A DNA stretch of 64,000 bases from Patagioenas fasciata (Eukaryota > Chordata > Aves > Columbiformes > Columbidae): positions 57,378,501-57,442,500 of the forward strand of contig NC_092520.1 in the NCBI RefSeq assembly GCF_037038585.1, given 5' to 3'. Both the position numbers and the translations under genes were made by a program. Under the pieces are notes generated by a model. The model was given only the letters and a program-made list of their open reading frames with translations, had not been told where the DNA came from and did no database searches. This document shows, in pieces, positions 22,901 to 37,375 of the stretch. Position 1 is the first letter of the stretch. Each line of letters begins with the position of its first letter.

Positions 22901-25885
22901 ATGTAGGTGGTGGTTGTCCTGTGAAGACTTGGGTACCTCTGTGGAAGGAGTGTGCTTTTGTTCAAAATTGTTTTTTGCTTGCCGAGTGTAGTCTGCTTTC
23001 TCTTTAAAACTTTATCATTGCTTCTAAGCTGACTGGATTGGTGGAGGGTGCTACTGATGAGGAAGTAACCAAATTTTCATTGACTCTGAGGACCGAAGTG
23101 GGCTTGATCGACAACTTTGAAAGTTGGGGAACTTATCAGAGCTTAAGAGTCTTAAAGTTGTAGACTGTTTTCCGAAGACTGTCTGTTTTATTCAGTGGTA
23201 GGATGATGTCAAATGGGGACAAATACTCACTCTTCTGTGTAGTTTGGCTAAGCTGAAGTGTCACTTGTGCTGGATTTTGATTGAAGCTGTAGCATTGAGT
23301 GGAATGGGAGAAGTGTGGAGTAGAATGCTTTAAGTGTCATGCTGCAGGACCTTTTAAGGACACTTCCTTGAAAGTGGGAAGTATGTGATGGAAAAAGGGA
23401 GTTGAATGCAGATCTTTTGACCTTTATGGGAGTGTTATTTCATTACCAAACTGATTTATGTGAAGGATTGATATATAGATTAAAGCTTGTTTATTGACAT
23501 AAAGCTTGTTTGGGGGAGGTGGTAGTTGTCAGCAGGTGTAGTGAGTTGTCCTTGAGGCAGGAAAGTGTGGAAGCCCAGTCAGAGAAGCTGTGACTTAAAT
23601 GTGCAGGTGCTCAGTGCTGTGGAGAGTGAATCAGTGGTTCTGTGGGTGCTGATGACCATTGGTACCAGTAAGTAGTGTAGAGTGCAATGCTTTATGCTGG
23701 TGAGGTGGTGTCCTTGCTGCCTGCCTTGTAGCATCTCTGGTTGTACTCTGGGGCTGTGGATTCGGTGCCTGCTAGTGGTGGTTTGATGTGCTTGGTGGAC
23801 TGCATCTTTTGGTTGTTTTTGCCTGGAAGGTATCTGGTTCATGTGTTTTGAAACAGACATGTGTTGGAGGCAAATATGTTTTAGATGGAGATAACAGATT
23901 AAGTGCTCCTGATTTGAACTTAAATGGTAAGGAAATGCTAATGTGTAAGCTTGCCTGAAGCGGCTCGAACTGCTTGCATGGTACTGTACTTCTAGGCCCT
24001 TTCTTGCTCTGGCACTTTTCTGATGTTGTGCTGAGTTGTTCCAGTGCTCTGAACACACCAGACACCTTATTTGTGAAGTTGGTTAACATTTTCTCTGACT
24101 TAGTATGCTAAGTGGAATGTTGACAGATGCTGTAGCCATGTATAGAAGCAAGATTAGTTGGGAATAGGTCAGCCATTGATTCAACTGACTCCTGTTGCCT
24201 TGCTGACTGCAGGGCTCTGACATGGTACCCAGAGTTCCGGGATTTGGAGAGATGTACAGGTACCTTGGTGATCAGCCTTAAAGTCTAAGCAACAGGCTGA
24301 ACAGGGCTGAAGTTGCTAGGTGGCTTCACTTCTTCTGAAGACTTGACTTTCTTGGGTGGTAGGGGAAGACCAGGGAGCTCCTTCCTTTGAACCCAGGAGA
24401 AAGCAAGTGGGGGTGTGTTTGTAATAAATTTTGCTTGTGTTAATCTCTAGATCTTTCCGGAAGTGGTGGTGCAAAGTGCTGTATGTAGTAGTTTTTTGAG
24501 CAATTGAACATTGTCAGTGTGAGCCAAAAAGATATATTACTTTCCTCTGTGAGAGGTGATGCAGCAGCATGGTTTCCTGCTGCCTCTCCCCCTTGGAGAC
24601 AGAAGGTCCTTGGACCCCTTCACCTTTGAGACTCTGAGTGTCTTTTTCCTGACTTCGTCTTTCACCCAGGTCCTCAGCAGCAGTTGTTTCATTGTGCAGG
24701 TTCATGTTTGTTGCTTCTGCAGTTGATATTGTCCCATCTGCTATTTGTTATCAGTGGTGTGGTTGTGGACATTCAGGGATGATCTGTTTTCAGGTAGTAT
24801 TCATGAGCAATGCTATTTGGTAATACTATCTCATTTCTTGTCTGTGTGGGTATAAATGATGATCAGCAGGCCCTGGGCTGAGTTTTTTTACTATTAGGAT
24901 GACTTCTGGACAGAGATATATTTTCTGTGAGTAGTGTTCAGAAGTGCATGGGAAAAGGCTTTTACAACTGATCTAAGACTGTGCTGACTACTAAGAGGAG
25001 TTATCTCACCTTACCTTCCTGTCTTATGTACTTGTACCACTTTCATTGACATTGCTGTATGTACAGGCTTTTGTTAAATGGATCCAGGCTGCTTATCTGA
25101 TAAGAGTGGGGAGGGGAAAAAATGAAAGTGTAGATCAGTAAGCTGATGTGACTCCTTGCATAGGTTAGTGAATGTCAGAGCTAATGCCATCAGGACACAT
25201 GGTTGGGGACCAGGAGAAAGGATAGTATCTGATTAACCTTTTGAGTGGCAGTGTAGATTTAGTGTCTGAAGTCAGTATGATCCTGTGTCCCTGATGTGTT
25301 TTCTTCCCTGCTCCATTTTCCCCACATCCCCCAGTGGTGGTGGGGTATGTGTTGGGATTATGTAAAGAGCCAAACTGGGGAGTGGAGCCATTTTATGAAA
25401 GATTTTTGTAAGGAGCGCTGTATGTAGAGCCTGTTACTCTCCTTGATTGTTGGCTGTATAGCTTGACAAACAGCTACAGGGTGTTGTGGGTCTGTGGCTG
25501 ACAGGCTGTGATTCTATAGATGGGATCCTGGTACTCTTTTACTAGGAGGAGGTGCTAAACAAGGAACTGAATTACATAAGTGTCTGAAAAATGGAAAAAC
25601 TCAAGATTGGATACATGAAGTGGTGGTGTGGTAGGGAGAAGGAAAGCTTTTTAGGTATAAGTAATCGGTATGGATGCATATGTCACTTCTGTGGGTGTTG
25701 TCGTTTTAAGTTGTACCTTTTTCCCTCTTAAACAAGTAAAAGACATGGTTTTTGTTTGCAGCAATGTAGCACTATAATTTGAAAAGGATAAGTTTGAGAA
25801 ACTCTTTTGCTTACTACCACTGATTTGTCTGTAGGTAGTAACTAACATTCTTTGATAGTTGTTTCGAACATATGGTGATGTTTGT

Positions 25886-25925
25886 TTAAAAAAAAAACCC
25901 AAACAAACCATAAACAAACCAACCA
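25886..25925. repeat. A/C-rich low-complexity tract, intron 4
   Basis: An A run is followed by CCCAAACAAACCATAAACAA and ACCAACC. Simple sequence with an AAAC-like period. Confidence 0.8.
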
Positions 25926-27561
25926 TACTCTATCCTCCAAACTTGTCTAGTTCAGGGGGAGGGAAGAGTCAAGAGTAGAACCATCATTTAAAGGCCATAT
26001 CTTAATTCTTACTGTGAAATTAGTGTGACAAAATGTCACATTCAGTTTCTTAGAATGAATGGACAAACTCTTCACAGTTGAATTTGGAGGTGTATAGGCC
26101 TGTGTTAAACTAAGCTATTAAGCAGAGACATACAGATATTGAAATCTAAATTTTATGAAAAAATCCTTTTAATTCTTAACCCATTGCTTCATATAGAAAC
26201 TTTTTTACTTTCTTGGAGACACAACTAGATAACTAGACAGCAACTGCCATTTTTCCTGAATAAGAGACTTCTATGCTTTTTTTTGAATTAGCATGCCTGC
26301 ATACATGTGGATGTTATCCTACTGCCCAGACTGATCATGTCTTGCAGTTGAAAATTTCCCTCAAATTGAGTTTATTGCTGTGGAGGGCTTGACTGAAACT
26401 CAGGTTTCTGTCATAGGTTAACAAGAAGCACTTGAGTAGGCATGAATAAGCCAGAACTGTGAAAAATCAGTTTATGTAGGAGTTGATCTGAATTTGTATT
26501 TCTGGCTGGTAATAGGCATTAAAATATGAAATAATATGATAAAGAGTACCTAACATTAAAAGAGTTCCAGAAAAGAATAAGAATACAACTTTTATCTTCA
26601 AAGATCACTTATTGTAATGATATAAATACCTTAATCTATGCTAATGCCTGTCCTAGAAACCCTGTTAGGAAATCATAAATTTGTTTTGTATCCCTTTGCT
26701 TTTTTTTTGTAGTTTTAGATTATAATTGGGTGCTGTGGCTCTCTAAGTCCATGCAGCTCTCAGTGCAATGACCACTCATTGAGCTTGGGTCCCACAATAA
26801 CAACTGTTGGAGGGGGGCTCTTTGTGGGAGAAGAATGTGAATGGAAGCTGAGGCAACTGTTGCATGGAATTACATAGGGATTAAGATCCCAGTTGGCAGT
26901 GTGGGATGCTGGTGATCGCAGTTGGTTTGTGTTCTAGCATAGAAACAGGTGTGACCAGGTGATCTTCCAGCTCTTCTTATTTGCCACTTTTTGACAGATT
27001 CTTATCATTATAGATACTTTCTCAAAGATCAGGTGCCTCATCTTACTATAGGAATTATAGTGATATTTCTTTACGTACCTTGGCACTAGTTGTCTCTTGA
27101 GAACAAGGCAGGGGGGGTGGGGAAAAACTGTCAGTTTTAAGTTTTTCCTGTTGAGTGGCTTCATTTTTCATGTGGTACCAAACAGTGTATTACTTTTCTG
27201 GATGTGTGAAACTGAGTGCTTGGTATTTGGTCTATTCCTTTCTAATGATCTGTCATGATGCTGAACAGTAGAGGTCTTGAAGGATGTTCTTAAGAGGCCT
27301 GTGTTAACTTCTGGTCACATGCATGGCTAGCTAATGAAAATCTGTATGTCTTGGTACTGACTTAAATAAAATGTTAGAATTGTTTTCAACAGTGCAGGTG
27401 CATCTGTGTCATATTTCTATTAGGAATTAATTTCCCCCACTGGATTAAGACAGTAGTGGAATGCCAAAGGAAACTTCAGTGAAGCTTTCCTTTCTAGTAT
27501 TCTAGAGAATAAAATGTATATAGTCTAGGCAATGCTTTTGGTTTTGTCTTGTTTCTCACTA

Positions 27562-28075
27562 ATATGGATACATCTGGAATATTGTGTCCAGTTCTGGGCC
27601 CCTCAGTTCAAGAAGGACAGGGAACTGCTGGAGGGAGTCTAGCACAGGGCAACAAAGATGATTAAGGGAGTGGAGCATCTTCCAGCTCCCTCAGCCTTTC
27701 CCTGTAAGAGTCTCTTTAGCTTGGAGAAGGAGACTGAGGGGCGACCTTATTAATGTTTACAGATTTATAAGGGAAGAGTGTCACGAGGATGGAGCCAGGC
27801 TCTTCTTGGTGACAACCAATGATAAGACAAGGGATAATGGGTACAAACTGGAACACAAGAGGTTCCACTTGAATATGAGAAGAAACTTCTTCTCAGTGAG
27901 GGTACCAGAGCACTGGAACAGGCTGCCCAGGGAGGATGTGGAGTCTCCTTCTCTGGAGGCATTCAAAACCCACCTGGACACATTCCTGTGTAACCTCATC
28001 TAGGTGTTCCTGCTCCAGCAGGGGGATTGGACTAGATGATCCCTTCCAATCCCTAACATTCTGTGAATCTGTGAT
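27562..28075 (+). mobile_element. CR1 LINE 3' fragment in PCCA intron 4, sense orientation
   Basis: This is the only CR1 in the window on the + strand. It reads CATCTGGAATATTGTGTCCAG, TCTGGGCCCCTCAGTTCAAG, GAGACTGAGGGGCGACCTTA, GAGCACTGGAACAGGCTGCC and GGAGGCATTCAAAACCCACC. It ends at 28075 with ATTCTGTGAATCTGTGAT, the degenerate 8-bp tail repeat that marks CR1 3' ends. It is about 515 bp. A stretch of the ORF2 end is scrambled or missing around 27640-27680. It lies antiparallel to the CR1 copies in introns 2 and 5. Confidence 0.94.
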
Positions 28076-31000
28076 ATAAACTTCTGTGGTAACTCTGATC
28101 CTGTTTTGCAGCATGTATGCTTAGAAGGGGGTGGGTACATCTGCATGGTGAAAATGGCAGCTTGGTGAATACTAGAGAGCTCCTCTGAGCTGTAACCAGA
28201 CCTTGGTGGGGACCCAGCGTCAAACTGGGATTCTATGCATTTAAGAAGACATCAGAGGAGCTTAAAACTTGTTTGTATAGTACAGTTTCTTTTAACAAAA
28301 CTTTAAATGATGTCTGTTAAGTGGCATCAGCACCCCATTCCCAAAAGGCACTTTAGAAGTGATATTAGTTAAATATTGGGAGCTGGTTTCTTGTGATACT
28401 CCTGCAGAAGATATCCCATGGCCTCATTTTTGTTATTATGCTGTATTGTAAGTTGGAAAGAAAAGCAGTTTTGAGTGAATTGAACATGTGTTAATATTAC
28501 ATCTTGCCAGTAGTCATGAATTAACATTTAAAATACATGGGAAGAGTGAGGCTGTAGTCCATGTCTCAGGCTGTAGTAAATGTGTGGTGCTTTTCCCTGG
28601 GACTGGAACTAGGGGCTGGGGATGCTCACAAATGTGAGGTGTGTTCTGGTCCAGGTGCTGAGTTGCAGATGAAGGAGCTGCATGGAGGAGATGAGATGAC
28701 TGCAGGATTGGGAAGGACAAACGGGTTCTTTGCTGAGGACATGCAGAGCCCAGAGTTTTGCAAGTGACTGTGCTTGAGTAAGGATAGAGACCCTCATTGT
28801 AGGGAAGGTGGTGACTTCTGCCACTAAATCATGTTGTGGTGGATATCTGCCACAAACCTGATTGAGGATAGGAGGAAGGTGAAACCTGTTTTAGAAAAAT
28901 GGAAGAAACTTCATGATTTATCTTAGAGTTTATTTTGGAGAAGAGCTAGCATAACAGGTGTACTGTGTGGGCTGGCTCCTGGGGACTGCATCTACTTGCT
29001 CTTTCAGATTTTTTTTTTCCTTAAAAGGCTGATGCTTGTGCTCTGTGGAGATGAGAAGCTGGTACTTTGTGTTGGAGACCAACAGGAATCCAGTCTCCAG
29101 CTTTAAAGAAGAAAAAAAAAAAAGGAAAAAAGACAAACGGTGATAAGTTTTAAGTTCTGTGACATTCCTGTAGCATTAGGGCCCTGTCAGGGTTGCTGCT
29201 GGCTGTGGTAAAGCCTTGGTGCTGCAAGCCTACCTGGCTTGACCTGCATGGTGGCTCTTCCGAGGCCACTCACACAATGAGAAAGGTTCCTGAATGCCTG
29301 TGAAGGTGGGTGAATTAGTCCTACTTGCTTGGATATTTTTAGGGTCTGAAAACCTTGTGTACGTGGGGTGGAAGGGACAGTGGTTGAGGGGTTGGGCCCT
29401 GTTGCAAGGTAAGTGTCCTGGACCTTTATTTTTGTGAGGGGAAGTAGACTGCAGAATGGCTTGGTCAGTGACTTGCTATTGGGATGTGAGAAACAGTAGC
29501 AGTTGCTTTGTTTCTTTTATCCTTTCAGCAAGGTGCTGCTTTTCTTGTAACTTGAAGATTGAAACGAGAACTGTTTATGTATTTGCTTGTGGGGTTTACC
29601 TTGTGTAAGGATAGTGACATTTTTGGGAACTGTGGAAACCACTGTAACATTTCTTGTACTTCTGGTTTGAGAGGCCATTTTTTGTGCTGTATGTAATACT
29701 CAATAAATTCAGTGGTTGGTGGTTCTATATTCAGTAATTAAGTGCTGAATTCAAAGCTTTAATTTTACAAGACCATAGTATTAATATGGATTTTGCTATT
29801 GTAACTTTTGTCATTTTAATGATAAAGATCTTATGTGTCTTTTAGATCAATGTTAGCTTTTATTTTGATAAAACAAGCATTTGTAGAGGATCTGTAACTA
29901 CATTAAATGTCACTATTTTCTGTAAATATAAATTCATGACTACAATATGGGGGATATTTTAGCTGTATGAATGTAGTTTTGGTAATAATGTGAATTTCAA
30001 TGAAATCTGATTTTTTTCTTATACAGTTACTGTAGAAGTGTAACTTGTGTTTAATTTCTGTTTGCTGAGTGCTTGAGTTTTTAGTCAGCATAATCAATGG
30101 GTTAAACTGAAGTTTTGTCATGTGCTTCTTGTTCAGTATCTGAAGAGCTCAAGATTGAGAAACTTGTATGTTGTGAACTCTGCAGTAGTGATACTTTTTG
30201 ACAGCAGTTTCCTATGTATTTTCTTCTTTAGAGAAAATGCTGTAATTCTACTGCAAGTTAACTTCAGTAACTTGAAATAAATTTTTTGTCTTAAAGTGTC
30301 CAACTCAGTATTCCCCCAATACTAAAGTTTGTTTCTGTACTGGTTTTGTTTTATACAGAAAATTTTTTCTACAACTTAGCTAATAAGCATGTGGGTTTTT
30401 TGTATGGATTAGTTCTGAAAGCTAATTTTTTAAATTAGGGTAATGAGATTCACGAAATGACATTACTGTGTTAAAAGATGTTTCTGTAAAGCAGTTGTCA
30501 TAGCCCTAGCATACAGAAATTCAAAGTTTTTTTTAATTTGAAGATCTGCCTTTTCTTAAAAAGTCTTCAATTACTGCAGTATCATACATTTCTGTTGACT
30601 GAACTAAAGTGTATAGTCACAATTTTATGTCCTCAGATATTTGGGAGTAAAGCTAACACTTTAACTGTAGTTCCGAATGCATTTTGCAGACAAGCATGCA
30701 TGCCTATGGATTGCGTGCAACAGCATTCTTTTCTGCAGAATAAATTTGAATTGTATGACTCCAAGCAACTAAGCCAACAGTTGCCTTCTCAAGGCACAAA
30801 TAGTCACATCATTTGCTCTCTAAGAAATTAGGGGTCTGGTCTGGTGTGAAGGTGGCTGTTTGTTTTTAAGCTAATGAAAACTTAACACACTTCTATATGA
30901 AATTCACCATTGAATGATGTTTCTAAAATTTTGTAACTTCAAAGCTTGTTTGGAGTGACATTTTCTGGTCCAATTTGCTCCCTTCCTTTCTGTCTGAAAT

Positions 31001-34000
31001 GTTCCACTTCTCGAAACTAAACCAGCAATTTTAGTGATTTGTTCCCTCCTAGCAGCTTTTTCCTATGTCTAGGAAGGAGAGCACTGAGACTGCATTCAGT
31101 GGGGGAAAATACTTTGCTCTTTTTGCTCGTATTTTGCCCAACTTGATGTGCTAGAGATAACAGGTTGTTTTATTTTCAGACTCTCTACTCCTTGAGTGAA
31201 AACATGCTTCAAGTTCTGGTGTTCACACATGTGGTGGTTAACCTTTCTGGGCCAGATAGTTGTAGAATTGCTCATCTATTATACTTAGAATGATAGGTAA
31301 GGTTGATAAGCTAACCTTAATGTAAATTGTGCTGAAGAGGTAGGGGGTGTTGGTCACAGATTTGGGAGCTGTGTGCATGTGTAGACTAGAAGCTGGCTTT
31401 TGTTAGGGTGGGTGTTTTAACAGGAAGTTTGCAAGGAGCTCTTGGTATTTGAACTGTTAGAGATCTGTAGCTGTTCTGAAAGGTAGACTTTCAAATAGTG
31501 TGTGTGTCACTATGACTTCAGGGCTTTTTATGGCACTTTTCATTTCTGTTATATGTGCATTTACATATATTTTAGAACATGTCCTCCGAGTTTCTCCTTG
31601 GAAAATGTTAGCATAACATTATCTGAACAGGAGCCTATAAGTTGCTGCCTATCCTGTGTAGTCCCAGAGGAGAATGCTTTGAAATGGGACAAGGGTTTCA
31701 TTGTGAGCCTATGATCATATTTCAAACTGTCTGGGGCAGTGGAGGTGCAAGGAAGTGTATGTGAGGGCTTCTGCCAAGTTCAGCTCAGTCATGTGGGCAG
31801 CAGGCAATGGATGCTGTACCTAATGTGCCTGCTGCAGTATCATCCGTATGTGCAAGAGAGCACTCTGCTGCTCTGGCTTGCATTGAGTGTTTAAAGTGTC
31901 CTCAACCAGAAAAAATACAGTGGAATGGTAGAATGTGCATCTTTTTACTTTCTCTATTTTGCTGTCTGCTCTTCTGTGTTTGTTTCTATTTTTGGTCCTT
32001 AGTTTGACTGGTTTTCTTCTCCCTGGCAGTAACTAGCAGAACTACGCATGGTGGCTGAATTCCCTCATGTTGTTTTTTGCCTGTGTTCTTTGAGTCTTGC
32101 TTTCTTTTCTCCTTCATCTGTTCTTCTGGGGATTGATCATGTTGTTCAATGTGTGGTGTATCATTGTGCAAGTTTTACTAATGGTGAATAATCTTTCTTG
32201 GACAGGAAGACAAGTGTTGCAAACATAGGAAATTGTGATGTGTTGTTCCCTTCCCATTCCGTAGCATAATGAACTCCTAGATTGTACACTAAGTAGCATT
32301 TACCTATTGGAGGTTGTTTATTTGTGTCTAATTGGACTAAAAGAGCTGGAAGGATGATGATAGTAATTTGGAAGATTTTTTTTCTGAGAAAGTAGCTCTT
32401 ACCAAGTTTTAGTTTTTCTTCTTGAGTGGTGATATGGTTTTTTCTTGTTTGTCTGTGGTTTGTGGTTTTTAAGATTGACTATTCATTGAAGCAGGAACAT
32501 TGCTTTTATGAACATCTGCTTTCTGTCATGGAAAAAAGCAAACTCTGCCTGTGACAATGAGTTGCAAATCTAGCATGACTTCTTTGAGAGCTCTGAATGC
32601 ATTCATATTGTTTCAGCTGTAAGGATGCTTAAATTGTGAAACTGAACTCTGAAACTTTAGATGGGGTTATTAATTTTCTTTTTAAATTAGTGAAATTTGT
32701 CTGTCCTTTTCCTCCCTTCCAAAGACCTAGATTTTTTCACACTTGAACCTGCAAGATGAATTGCCTTGCTTTCAGCATGTCCTTTTCTGCCAACCTGTAT
32801 ACACGTGGTAAACTATGTGAATATTTGACATTTACCATGTTAAAACAAAAAGCCAACAAAATTCATGAAAATCTCCGAGAGCTGCATCTCTTACCCAGGT
32901 GGCCTGCTGTTTGAAATATGACTCCTGGTGTGTATTGTACTCTTAGCCCTAGGATTCAGTAATGAGATTGAGTGGTATCTTGCGTGAGCACTTCTGGATG
33001 ATTGACAGTGAGGTGATGTGAATCATCATTTATCAGGATATTATCATGCCTACCCTTGATAATTTCTCCCTGCTGTCTGGGGAGGTGGTAAAGACAGATA
33101 GGACTTTGTGATGTCAAAGTAATTAGTGTGTGTTGGTCTCCAGCTGAACAAACTGGAAACTAATGATCAGGTAAATGAAGATGAAGTGCATTAGTGTAAG
33201 GATGAAGGTGCAAGGACCTTGGGGAAGAGCTTATCAAAATTTCATGGGGGTTATTTGAATATCTTACAGTTTGTGCAGTTGCAAGCAATATTTAAAACTA
33301 CTAAAGGATACTTCTGCAACAGTCTATTTACATGTCCTTTGTTGATACCTCTTCTAGTGAGAGGGTCAGCACTAGGGTTAAGGACATCAGACTCTCTGCT
33401 GGAAGGAGTGGGAACTCCTTATGATTTTCATAAAATCTGGGTAGTGAATTTCCAGCTAATGGCAACAATTTTGAGTTAAATGATGTTAGAGTTTTACTGT
33501 ATGTGGAAGAGATCGGGTTTTCCTGTGTCTTCCCATTTTAAAAGGGAGAAACTGGCATAATTTGGCTTCTGTATACTTGACACATGACTGGCTTTATATT
33601 ATTAAAATGTTTTAATGTTGCTTGGTACATATTTACATAACTTAAAATATGTGGACTTTGCAATATAATCTGTGATGCTGCAGCAGTCTTTTAACAAGCA
33701 TGGTAGTTTGTTGGTGCAAGTTTTGAATTTTATGCATGGGTCATTACTGAAATATTTTTATAACCTGAAAAAACCTTGTATGTAGGTGTGTACAGCTATG
33801 CCAATGTTTCAAATGATGCTTAATGTACAAGACCAGTGAGTACAGTGGTTGTACCAACAGCAAATGATCTGAGGGTTTCTGTAGTTATTATTGTGTAATT
33901 AGATATTGCTAATTGTAATTAACTGATTGAAGAGCTATCTGTTTTACATGCTTGCCTTTTAATTATTAAAATGATAATTTACTCATTGTAATTTATCACT

Positions 34001-34079
34001 AAACTTGTATTAATATATGCCAGTCTTTTTGATACCTCCAAGACCAACATACCTGTGACAGAAAAGTTTTACAATTAAA

Positions 34080-34460
34080 GCCTCATGGCAAAACTGTTCT
34101 TTTGGCTATTTTTAATGTATACAGTTTTCCTTTTAATTCCAGTTGCTGCTTTAGTGAAAGTGAGTGGGCTAGAATCCCTGGCAGGAATTTGTCTGTATTA
34201 ATATGGCTCATCAGAGACATTATATTTAATTGGAGAGCCTGCGGTATAGTCGCAGGAGGCTGAAGGGAATTATTTAGCATTAGCGATGGCTCGTCTGGGA
34301 GTTGTGCACTAATCAAGGAGCTTGTGTGTTAACTGTAGGGATGATGGGAGTTATGACGATTATGACATGTGAGCACATGTCTGTATGAGAACTGGACAGG
34401 CAATGAGTTAATCAAGAAATATATTAAATGGCTCCCATGCTGCTTTGTTATTACTCTGTA
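34080..34460. promoter_or_regulatory. Candidate conserved noncoding element, intron 4
   Basis: A repeat-free block dense in homeodomain-type cores (ATTAATATGG, TTTAATTGGAG, CATTAGCGATGG, CACTAATCAAGG, GAGTTAATCAAG), with an 18-bp dyad at 34364. Composition is more balanced than the T-rich surroundings. Conservation is guessed from texture only. Confidence 0.3.
34364..34381. other. 18-bp dyad with 2-bp centre, intron 4
   Basis: GACATGTG and CACATGTC flank a central AG, so both 8-bp arms are perfect inverted repeats. The two CATG cores lie 10 bp apart. It sits inside a repeat-free block that looks regulatory. Confidence 0.6.
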
Positions 34461-37375
34461 GAGTGTCTGTCAGTTTGTCTACTTTAACAAAAAATAAAAA
34501 ATACAACAAATAGATGTTTTTGCAGGTAAAGTTAATACTGGGTTTCTAACAAAGAACCTGTTTTCCCTTTATTTTTGAAGTGAATATGTGCTTTTAAGTA
34601 CTATGTTGAAAAAGAATATGTGAATACGTAGTCTAAGAAAATTAAACATGTACCTCTCCAATTGTCACTTTTTTGTCAAATGTTTGCTTTCAGGAAATAG
34701 GAATTATTTCTTACTTTGAACTAAATGTTTTTAATATCTTTAAACTTTTACATAATAACTTGTTAAATATAAAATTTATTTTTAATGGTAGCAACTGTTC
34801 TTCAAGAAAATAAAAATGCTAATCTTTTCCACCATAAGGATGCTCCAAACCTTGCAAAAAAAAAAAACAGAACAAATCCAACACCCTTTAATTGTAATGC
34901 ATGGACTGTTTATATACCAGGTAGATGCATTCTGTACCCAGTGTGGTTAGAGGCATTTATTTCATATTGATCATGAAATTATCAGTTATGCTGGAAAGAT
35001 CCATGGTTAGAAGAAATAGAACTAATAAACAAAACTCACTTAAAATTATGTGAAGCCATAAACCAACTGAATTATATCTGTAGGCAAACTTAGCCCAGAG
35101 CTACTGGACAGGTGAGCATCTGCACTTTTTCTGCTATTGTAAGCACTGCCAAATGTAATAAAACTTTCTACTAAACTGTGACCTTCATGTATTAACTTAA
35201 TTAAAGCAGTATCATGGCTTGTACCCAAAGTGTTAACGTGTAGGAGGTTGTTATTGAAATACGTTATTTGTGGAGTCAGTATTAGTGGTAAGCAGCAGCA
35301 GAAGTAAAACTGCAAGTAAGACCTTCCCTTGGGTGCTGTGAGCTCAGCAGGTTAAACTGTCAAAGCTTCTTAAAGGATGGATAGTTAAACCCCCTGGAGT
35401 TATAGGTAAAGCAATCATTGGCTGTCAGCAGGAAATATGACTTTATTTAGCAGGTTTGATGGGGCAAAAGACCCAAACCCAAATGCTAACAGGAAAGAGG
35501 ATTTAGAAGGAACTGTTGTGTGTGTGTGTTATGCTGCCATGCAGAGTCACTGCAGTTTGGAAAGACTTCTTAATTCTAGGCTCTTTAAAAACAACAATCT
35601 GTTTATATAAAAGTTTGCTGCAATATCTTATAGAACTATATAGGAGGTTGAGCTAACCAATTAGATTTGTGAATACTATATATTATGTGAAGAATGTAAA
35701 AGTTTGTACCTTTCTTAAAAATAGGAATACTTGTCACCTTACAGAAATAGGTTGTTTCTTTCCTTCAGAGTTGTGCAGGTGTTTCCTGTATAAAACAATT
35801 TTTTACTACACTAAATATCATTAGTGTTGATCCCATGCATTATATCAAAGATCTAAATACTTATTTGTTAAACCTTATAGCCTATAAGTATTTATGATAC
35901 TATAATTGAACTAGTGTGATAGTGATACTTCCCACATTTTCTAGTTTTTAGTTTAGTCATCAAAGGAGGAGAGTGCTTTACTTAATACTTAAATTATTGC
36001 ATCCAAAAAGAAAATCCCAGCAGTGGCAGCTTGTTATAGAAGGGCATAAAGTAGATGTGGGAGAAGACTTGATGTTCTATTGATCCAATTTCATTTATCG
36101 GAACAGGATTGTGCTTAAACCCTTGGTGGGTGGAACTTCATAGTTGACTGTGAAGGATATTATTTTAATACATCAAGACTTATTTCCTCAATACAGTGCA
36201 CTGTTTTCAGACTAAATCTGCTTGGTGTGATGAAATAATATTGTCATAGGATTAAGGGGTTACAGTACAGACTAAGGTTCTGGTTTTTGTCCTTGAATTA
36301 CCTTTATATGGAAAAGTGTGTATCAAAGGAAATAATCTTGGAGGTGGGAATGTTATCAGGGAAAACACTGAATAACCTAAAAAGCAAATTAAAGGTTTTT
36401 CTGGGGTCATGTTAAAATGAAATCTGAATTTGAGATGTAACTGTGTAACTTAAAAATAGTTTTGATCTGGGAAAGGATGGGACCATGTGAGATCTGGCAT
36501 CAGCATTGGATGGTTGGGTTGCCCAGTGCTGATATTAGCTGTGTGAATCTTTAGTGCAGGTTTACTTGTCTGCTCCTGCCCATTTGTTAGACTGTGCATT
36601 GTCCTTACAGATTTGTTGAGCCAGCTGGTTGCCTGTACAACCATTTTCAAATATATGGATGTATTGTGTAACAGCAGAAATGTACTACTTTGCTTAATGT
36701 ATCAGTGATATGTTCAGCATTGTAGAATATAAATGTAAATTCTCTGTAAGGATGGAATGGCAGTTAGTACAGTACTATGAACAATATTAAATACCTTTTT
36801 AAGCACATTATACCATAAGATAAAACTGAGAAATAACTACTTTTTCTGCTGCCTTTCCTCTGCCCTGTTTAAGATTTTTCTGTGCAGCAAAATTAGTCTT
36901 GTGCCATGTCTAGCAGCCAACTCTGGAACTCTTCATCCTGTAACTTAGTTCTGCTGATCTGTTTTGTTTTTTCTTTGGAGGTATTTGGCCCTGGCTGTTA
37001 CCAAGTTTGATCCTCCTTTATGGAATACATTTTTTTTCCCCATGTAGTTATTTCTGTACTTGATTTTGGGGTTTTCTGTGATCGCTCTTTAGTACTATGC
37101 AAAATCTGCTTAAACTTTGACTAGAAAATTGCAAATACTGACAGGCTCCCTTAATAGACTCTTCTTTTAATGTGAGTTTGTGTTTTATAGCAAATACTTC
37201 TCTGTAGTTCCTATGTTTGTGACAGGAGCAAGGGGCTGTCAAACAGATGGCATGCAAGTGATTATATTTCTGGCATGGGTAGGAATGATTGCTAGTTAGA
37301 AATAACTTTTTTTTTAAAAGGTAAGTCTATTCTGAGAACAAGTAGATTTTGTAGGAATTTCTGGCATACTGTGTT

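Noticed and set aside
23579-24058. Minus-strand open frame of 159 codons in intron 4
   Set aside because: Begins at a GTG, lies in the stop-poor pyrimidine-rich strand of a G+T-biased tract, and shows no domain.
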